Position numbers and translations under genes: made by a program. The notes beneath the pieces were generated by a model. That model was given only the letters and a program-made list of their open reading frames with translations. It did not search any database and was not told the origin of the DNA. This document shows positions 57,234-64,000 of a stretch of DNA of 64,000 bases, piece after piece (the stretch's first letter is position 1; every line of letters begins with the position of its first letter). The stretch is taken from positions 620,001-684,000 of the forward strand of contig BSBN01000843.1 of the NCBI GenBank assembly GCA_027924645.1. The letters run 5' to 3'. This stretch comes from Cunninghamia lanceolata. Taxonomy: Eukaryota > Streptophyta > Pinopsida > Cupressales > Cupressaceae.

Positions 57234-57811
57234 CTAGTTTAAAGAAGGAGGGGTAATAACCCCTAACTTCTCCCAAAGATACTCAAATGTATCCTTAGGA
57301 AGAGCCTTAGTGAATATATCAGCAACCTGATCCTTTGTAGGCACATACTCAAGCTTCACGTCATTATCTACAACATTATCTCTCAGAAAGTGATACCAGA
57401 TTGAGATATATTTTGTCTTTGAGTGCATCAGCATATTCTTTGAAATGTTAATAGCACTGGTATTATCACAGAAAATAGGGATTGGTTCATCATATACAAC
57501 TCTGATATCCTTCAAGGTTTGCTTCATCCACAACACTTGTGTGCAACAAGATGCTACAACAATGTATTATGCCTGCATAGTAGACAAAGATACTGAATCA
57601 TGCTTCTTACTTAACCATGACACCACTCTACCTCCAAGAAACAATGCACCACCACTTGTACTTTTCTTGTCATCTACACAACTAGCCCAATCTGCATCTG
57701 TATAAGCACTTAGAGCAAAGTCATTATCCTTTGGATACCATAACCCATGATCTGGAGTGCCCTTTAAATATCTGAATATCCTCTTTACTGCTACAACATG
57801 TGAATATTACT
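57234..57811 (-). pseudogene. Sirevirus-type RNase H
   Basis: From 57,811: SHVVAVKRIFRYLKGT, PDHGLWYPKDNDFALSAYTD, VSWLSKKHDSVSLST, then MLWMKQTLKDI, IFCDNTSAINISKN, HSKTKYISIWYHFLRD and DQVADIFTKALPK. These are the complete copia RNase H blocks with the catalytic acidic residues (YTDADW, CDNTSA) present. A stop interrupts near 57,568. The N-terminal link to RT is lost at the 57,812 junction. It degrades the RNA strand during reverse transcription. Confidence 0.92.
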
Positions 57812-60800
57812 AAATTATGTTCACACCTAATTTAGCAAGGCCTAAACATCAGTTGTTTAGAGGGAGTACAAATTTTTTTGCTTATGTAGGATCATCTAGT
57901 CAATGTCTAATGTCTTGATAGAAGACAAGTGCAAAATCACTTATCAAAATCATGTAGCAGCTCAAGCTGAGCTGTTACATCATCCTGGTAAGTGAAATCA
58001 TATATGGACAAGAAAATAGGCATTCAAAGAATGAAGAGAATTGATGGAGTTCATGTTCCAGTTGTTGATTATTCATTATGTTTCAGTGCAAGTAAAAGAG
58101 GTATTTATAGACTATCAAATTATACATATGTTCCAAAGAAAGATCAATTGTTTTATGCTATGTATTTTATTCAGAAAGTGAAATATACATAAGTCATTGC
58201 ATAGAATGAGATAGTTGATTGTATTCAAAAGAATGTATAAAAGTATCGCACAAAAGTTGTGGGAGTAACTGAAATAGGCAACATAAAAGTAAATTTACTT
58301 TTGAAAGAAAAGAAATGCATAGGAAAAGAAAGGGGACCCGTCATTGCCTGCGAATGACAAATCCTATGGTCGAGCCAGCTGCTATCTTCTTCCATCTGTT
58401 CGAGCTCCAACATACCTAGAAAATAGTTTTTGTTAATGCTCAAGGTACCAAGTCTTTTCAAACACGATCAGAACTTCAAAAGTACTATTCACTTTTATGT
58501 AGCAGCAATATCAATAATCAGATATCAGCATAAGAGAGGTCAGAATGAGCAGATACAAGTACTATATCAGAAAGAGATGGATCCATACAAGTAACCCCAC
58601 ATCATGAATCAAAGATATGTTTCATATGCTAACATGTTTGTTCACTGTGCAGGTATAGGTGAGATCCTTATTTCTGAACTATCTATATTTGAGATCATAG
58701 CATGTGGAGTTAAATGGGCTCCCACAAGGGTTGAGCCTAGCATGTTGCACTTTCAACTTTTGAGGAGAAATCAGGACAAGAAAATCATTACATGTAGTCA
58801 TTTTGATACAATATCTTATAATCTATATTAGCGAAATGATTGATGTCACTACTATAGATTACAAGATATTGTTGGCAACATGACTGGAAAAGAAACATAT
58901 CATTGATTTGTCAAGTCATAAAGATCATAAGATGCCTATATATAATGTTTCTTACTCATAAGATGCATGAGGCCAGCAAACAGTCCAAAACAATCATGTA
59001 ATCAATAGTCAAACGTTATGACAGTCAGCAAGAAATCATGGACAATGGGTAGAACATCATGAATGATGGATTCAAGGCTTGAAGAGATGGTTTGAGAAGT
59101 GGGGTATAAGGTTCTTATACGTGTTACAATAGAAGAAGAGCATGTGGTTCCAAATCAACCATAAAGAAGTAAGGAGCATTCTTATCAAAGTGATGACATA
59201 AAGAACAAGCTACAAGAACCATGTATGAAATGACAAAGTATCCACATCATGCATTGCTGCCACTATGTCATCATGATCCCACTTTCAAATGAGAAGAATC
59301 AAGAAAGATGCCTCATAAAGATATACAGTCATACAAGAAGTAGGGAACATCATTATATGGAAAAGTAGACAATTCTTACAGTAGTCCTTATCACTGTCAT
59401 AAATGTATCTGATACAGAAGCTATGAAAAATCATGAATGATGTGTTCATGATGATGCAACAACATAAGGGAAAATACAAATCTCTAGCATATGAAAGGTA
59501 CAGCTATATACTGATGAAATAATGGAACAACATGTAGTTACAACATCCTAAAGTTGTTTGGAAATAGCAATGTAAAAGATACAGGTTCATATTCCATAAA
59601 TACAAAAAACATATGCTAGGTATAGGATAACACAAAAATACCAAAGTACAGTGCCAATATCAAAATGCATCAGCTTGTTCAAAGACAGAAGAAGAATTGA
59701 GTACATATTGTCATGCTCGGTTACAGATACCAGAAAGAACCTCAATCTTTTTTCATCTTCTAAAAATCTTCATCATATAAAGCAACATGTTTAGGTGATA
59801 GAGCAGCAGTCTTTTTTACTGTTTTCAAAGACAAAAAGGAATGAGCAGAGATTCATAATGCAGAGAGAGAGTTTTTCAAACCCTAGTAGGTATGTAATGA
59901 CCTCATAACACTTGCCCTTATAAATGTAAAAAAGGTTAACTTTTGACAGAAATAAAAAAACCCAGTTTGTATGCATGAAGTCTGTTGTCAGAGTGTATGT
60001 TTCTTGCAAGCCCTTGTTATGTTTTGCATAGACAGTTTCAATGGTCGTAACAGCAATGGAAAAGAATTATATTTTCACCAGTTGAAGGTCATACAAACAG
60101 TGAATGTACAGGAGTGTCTTCTTTTACAAGTTTTTTGTCATGGGTCAAGCTCATTTTGAGCCAAAGTGCAGACGTAAAGAAAATCAAAAGTTTTTGAGCT
60201 CATGCGAATATATAGAATACTAAAAAATGCCTCAAAATTGAGCCTCATGCTACAGCGAACAAAGAACAAATACTCATTTCAAACAAAAATACTTAGAATG
60301 CTATCAAATCACGCCTCTGGCAATGACATGCAAAGTAAAAATCAAGAAAATGAAGAAGGATCTACAGTAAAAGGTGAATTACCTCTTTTTTCTGCCGTTT
60401 GCTGTGAAAAATCACAAATTTTTTCCTCAAATGACCTCCCAGAACGGCCTCAAACAGTGAAAATGAATGCAAAGTCGTCGGCCATCAAAAAACTAGAAGG
60501 ATGCATTAAAAAACCAATCAGGTTCGCAGCTTTGGAGGCCCAAAATCAACAAATAAGAGGTCAAAATCTCAATAAGAACAACTTACCAAGCATTTTGTAC
60601 AGGAAATCCCCAAGTCGCCTCTCACAATCGACCAGAATCCATGCATTTTTGCCTTCAAACCCCAGAGGCATAGCGGCGGCACAGCAAGGCAGCAGAAAAG
60701 AGTAAAATGCAAATGAAAAGTTTTAGGTTTTTCCTTCTTTTCATTGATCGACCTAATTTGCAATTTGTCCATTTTTTACTTTTGTTTTAAAATTAAAATT

Positions 60801-62634
60801 ATTTCTATCCTTTTGTGCCCGTGGTAAAGACCTTTGTCTTTTCAAACCTAATCATAATGCACATGGGGTCGTGAGAGCATATTCTACCTTGTGATTTTTT
60901 TTCTAAAGTCAAAGAAAAACATAATGAATAGTTATGGAGGTCGAGTGCCTTATGTTTTAGCTAAGGCATGTCTTTGTTGATCATAAGGTGGGTATAATAG
61001 GTAATGCATAAGGAGCATTGCAATGAGCATAAGGAGTCATAAGGATCCTTTTATAATGTATTGCATTAGACCTTGTAGTCATGATGATGTATGTCGAGAA
61101 ATGTATGAATTGCTAGGGGTTATAAGGTGTTTTGGTATAGCCATGTAATGCGTGTAATGATGCAAGTGAATGGAGATCGTGTTTATGCCTAGGAATTATA
61201 AGAGTTTTATTTTGATTTTGGATAATCTAGAAATAGATTAAACATTGTAAACAAATGATAAAGTAATGGATTATGAATTACTTTATCACTTGTCATAAAA
61301 ATGCAAAAGGCAACAATAGGCAAATTTATAACACGTGGCAAAGTAAGTCTCGTCGATTACTTTGTCATTTTTTCACAATATTTAATTTATCTCCAAACTA
61401 TGCAAAATCAGGAGAGTGAATTTTATGTCTTAAGGGCCATTATTTTCTGCATAGGTTTGTAATAAATTTGAAATGTAAAACATTAAGCTAAGGTGGTGTA
61501 ATTATAAACCACTTAGTTAATGTTAATTAAATGCAGAAATAATTGTATTTATGACATTTATTGTGCAAAGGGCAAGTTGAGGATGCTTGTAGATGTGGTC
61601 AAAGAGATGTGGCTAAGTATTTATATGAAAATATCAGACATTTATGATGCTGCAGGAGAGGTTGGCCAATTGGTGGAGGAGTTATTGTGGTGGTTTGACT
61701 TGTTTTCAGTGGCATTTAAGGGCATTAAGAGGCTGTTTTTAAAGCTTTTATGGTGGGTGATGACATGCCTTAACTTTTTCTTCATTGGGAACTCATTTTG
61801 GAGGACTTTAGACGGATATTTTGAGAGCTTAAAAATTATGAGATGCACGACCATGGAGGTTTCTCATCCTTATCTTATTACAGTTGCTTGAAGAGTATAT
61901 AGTCATTCATTTGACTCTTTGTAGAGGAGTTCTTTCCATGCAATTTCTGGAGTTAGTGATTTTTCTGCAGTCCTTACTCAGTTTGAGCATGTTTTGTAAC
62001 CCTTTTGGCATATGAAATATGGAGAACACCTTGGGTACCATTGATAGTCAGATTTTGCCTTCCTATTTTTGTAGTATTGCATGCCATCAAGTATTTGATC
62101 AAGTCATTTGTGAGGTAATTTTGTTTCCTTGTGAGTTTGTCTCATGTTTCAATACCTTTTCTACAAAAAAGTGTGTTTATGCAAGTTGCAAACTGTGTCT
62201 TAAAGCAGTATATGACTTTTTAAACTGTGAAGTTAGCTTCCTTTTAAAAAGGTTAATGCATTTAGGCCTCTTTGTGAAGTATTTTTGTAAAACATACAGT
62301 AATAGGTTGTGTAGGTTTAGTTTCTGTTGTCTATGGCCAAGTTTATGCAAATCTGAGTTTCATAAACCATATCAAGTTTGTTGTATCACCCTTGTTCTCA
62401 TTTTCCAGTTTTACCTTCCATTTTTAAAGCATTCATTTTCCCTTTTCCTCTGCAAATCCAGTAGTTTCTAGGTGATAACCAGCTAGGAAGTCAGCCTTCT
62501 CCAGAGGTTCTTTCCATCACAAGTGACCCACAGGCCTAGAAAGATCCCATGTTTCTCCAGAATGCTAAGTTCTGCAACTTAGCAAGGGTGCAAATTTGAG
62601 AGACAACAGTAACTCTCTAGGATCTTCTTTTGCA
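57812..62634. other. About 4.8 kb of unidentified DNA inserted in the Sirevirus-type pol
   Basis: Sequence between RT (…LTATRPD) and RNase H (SHVVAVKRI…) with no LTR pair, TIR, PBS or TSD that I can find. It is less AT-biased than the surrounding intergenic DNA in places (60,400-60,700) and contains several splice-donor-like words. Short open frames exist on both strands (for example 60,202-60,705 plus; 61,520-61,891 plus, hydrophobic; 62,019-62,471 plus), none with a recognised domain. It could be a Helitron-like or decayed element, or captured host gene sequence. Confidence 0.5.
60587..60671 (-). other. Candidate first coding exon of a gene fragment
   Basis: On the minus strand a GC-richer leader (GCCGCCGCT) precedes ATG, 28 codons follow (MPLGFEGKNAWILVDCERRL…), then CTTG/GTAAGT, a perfect plant donor site. 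This looks like the 5' exon of a host gene, but I do not recognise the protein and found no downstream exon. The opposite strand has a longer but featureless frame over the same bases. Confidence 0.25.
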
Positions 62635-63581
62635 TCCGGTCTAGTAGCAGTTAAATATAGTAGTCCTCCAATCATTGATCTATATCTGCTCTGATTAGCC
62701 TTAGGAGATTCATCATTCTTGCTCAAATTGCAACCAGTAGTCATAGGGGTACATATTGGTTTAAAATCTTCCATTCCAAACTTCTTTAACATCGCCTTGA
62801 CATACTTTGATTGTGAAATAAAAGTACCTTTATCTATCTGATTGATCTGTAGCCCAAGAAAGAAGTTCATTTCACCACACATTGACATTTCAAATTCTTT
62901 ATGCATTTCATCTACAAAACTCTTACACATACCTTCATTTCCCCCAAAGATTATGTCATCCACATATACTTCCACAATTAGAATTTGATCTTCTCCTACT
63001 TTGATGTATAGATTACTATCTATAGAACTTTTATTGAATCCTTGTTGTATTAAGTAGTTGTCTAACCTTGCATACCAAGCTCTGGGAGCTTGCTTCAAAC
63101 CATACATTGCCTTCTTCAATCTGCAAACCATATCTAGTTTATCTGATAATTGAAATCCATCAAGTTGTTCTATTTATACTTCTTCCAATTCACCATTCAA
63201 GAAAGCAGACTTTACATCCATTTGATATACTTTGAAATTATTATGTGCCGCAAAAGCCAGAAACATCCTGATGGCCTCCATTCTTGCCACCGGAGCATAA
63301 GTTTCCTCATAGTCTATTCCTTCTGCTTGTGAGTATCCTTTACACACAAGCCTTGCCTTGTTTCTTACCACTTCTCCATTCTTATTTAGTTTGTTCTGGA
63401 ATACCCAATTAGTTTCAATCACATTTTTGTTTGTTGGTCTTGGGACAGTCTCCCAAGTTTGATTCTTTTCAATTTGCATTAGTTCTCCTTCCATAGCCTT
63501 AATCCAATACTCATCCTTGCATGCTTCAATCATTGTTTTAGGTTTAACTTTAGAAAGTGAACATAGATACCTATTCTTCAA
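62635..63581 (-). pseudogene. Sirevirus-type reverse transcriptase
   Basis: From 63,581: [79 protein letters not shown], then (63,131 on) MVCRLKKAMYGLKQAPRAWY, VEVYVDDIIFGGNE, EFEMSMCGEMNFFLGLQI, SQSKYVKAMLKKFGMEDFKP and IGGLLYLTATRPD. All palm motifs including YVDD are present. A break near 63,130-63,175 (stop after YI, before DGFQ) separates the two open parts. The frame runs into the insertion at 62,634. Confidence 0.94.
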
Positions 63582-64000
63582 CAGCTTTCCTTCTTGTCAG
63601 CACACCTTTGTTCTTGTTACCAATGATTTGATCTTCAAAATGATGCTTCTGCACATACTTGGGAGTTTTAGGAGTCTTTTCCAAAGCATCTTCTTCTTCA
63701 ATCTATACTTCCTTTTCATCAGTATTTTCTTCTTCTCTGCAAGAGGACTCATCTGATTTATATCCATTTACTTCTAAATTCTTCTATGGATTTTAACTTT
63801 GACATTTGCACTCTCAACAATCCTTCTTAGCTTCTTGTTGTAGCATTGGTAAGCTTTACTTTTAGTAGAATACCCAACAAAAATACCTTCATCAGACCTT
63901 GCATCAAACTTTCCTAGGTTTTTTTCATCCCTTCTGATATAACATTTGCTTCCAAATACTTTGAAATATTTGGGAGTAGGAATCCTTCCATACCATAACT
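63582..64000 (-). pseudogene. Sirevirus-type integrase C-terminus and linker (partial)
   Basis: Minus strand from the window edge: LWYGRIPTPKYFKVFGSKCY, RRDEKNLGKFDARSDEGIFV, GYSTKSKAYQCYNK, the copia integrase C-terminal block. A linker follows with [21 protein letters not shown] near 63,650-63,590. Stops interrupt the linker. The DDE catalytic core lies beyond the window. Confidence 0.88.

Larger units (their letters stand above)
55253..64000 (-). mobile_element. Sirevirus-type Ty1/copia element, extending past the window
   Basis: Minus-strand element with 3' LTR (55,253-56,808), PPT, RNase H, RT and the end of integrase at the window edge; gag and the 5' LTR would lie beyond 64,000. RT words (EFEMSMCGEMNFFLGLQI, YVDDIIFGG) and the PPT AAAGGGGGAGAT fit the SIRE/Sirevirus group. 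It is interrupted between RT and RNase H by about 4.8 kb of unrelated DNA, with loss of roughly 60-70 bp of its own sequence. Confidence 0.9.

Noticed and set aside
60202..60705. 167-codon plus-strand frame as a gene
   Set aside because: No recognisable domain; it overlaps a better-looking start/donor arrangement on the opposite strand, and neither is convincing.
62019..62471. 150-codon Cys/Phe-rich plus-strand frame as a secreted protein gene
   Set aside because: No signal peptide, motif or splice support; composition follows T-rich DNA.

Overview
This is nuclear DNA of a seed plant with a large, repeat-filled genome. Every recognisable coding region belongs to plant LTR-retrotransposon lineages (Ty3/gypsy Tat/Ogre type, Ty1/copia of at least two types including Sirevirus/SIRE type). 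The rest is AT-rich decayed intergenic DNA with tRNA-derived SINEs, miniature elements and microsatellites. The low gene density, old LTRs and deep nesting would suit a conifer or other gymnosperm, but that is an inference. I see no convincing intact host gene.

Layout. 75-1490 (minus): a Tat/Ogre-type integrase remnant. 1.5-20 kb: old intergenic DNA holding two diverged copies of a minus-strand retrotransposon gag/leader (9.05-11.3 and 13.8-16.5 kb), a tRNA-derived SINE inside a TIR-flanked element (16,991-17,545) and local duplications. 19,972-25,074 (plus): a complete but dead Ty1/copia element with 5-bp target-site duplication (TSD) CCTAG.

25,197-51,871 is one nested stack that resolves fully by TSDs. 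An internally deleted copia element (minus, 398-bp LTRs, TSD TCATT) was hit twice. One insertion is a palindromic array of miniature LTR elements (TRIM-like, 25,663-26,833, TSD GTACC). The other is a 23-kb Ogre/Tat-like Ty3 element (28,012-51,185, plus, TSD CATAC). That Ogre-like element was in turn hit inside its RNase H by a 7.3-kb non-autonomous Sirevirus-like element (37,300-44,623, minus, TSD CCTTT).

The most interesting content is in the last two. The Ogre-like element has 4.8-kb LTRs, each carrying a roughly 1,070-codon reading frame of unknown function with no frameshift in either copy. It also has an archaeal-type RNase H domain placed between protease and reverse transcriptase rather than before integrase. 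The 7.3-kb element lacks pol entirely and instead carries a gag-like coiled-coil/zinc-knuckle protein and a second long unknown frame of about 1,060 codons. The two long unknown proteins share a similar layout: globular N-terminus, basic linker, coiled-coil C-terminus.

51.9-55.2 kb: an 80-bp (TA) microsatellite, a second SINE copy with a perfect 18-bp TSD, and tandem duplications. 55,253 to the window end (minus): a Sirevirus-type copia element with intact domain order (integrase end, RT, RNase H, PPT, LTR), broken between RT and RNase H by about 4.8 kb of unidentified DNA. All boundaries were read by eye; LTR divergence figures are rough hand counts.
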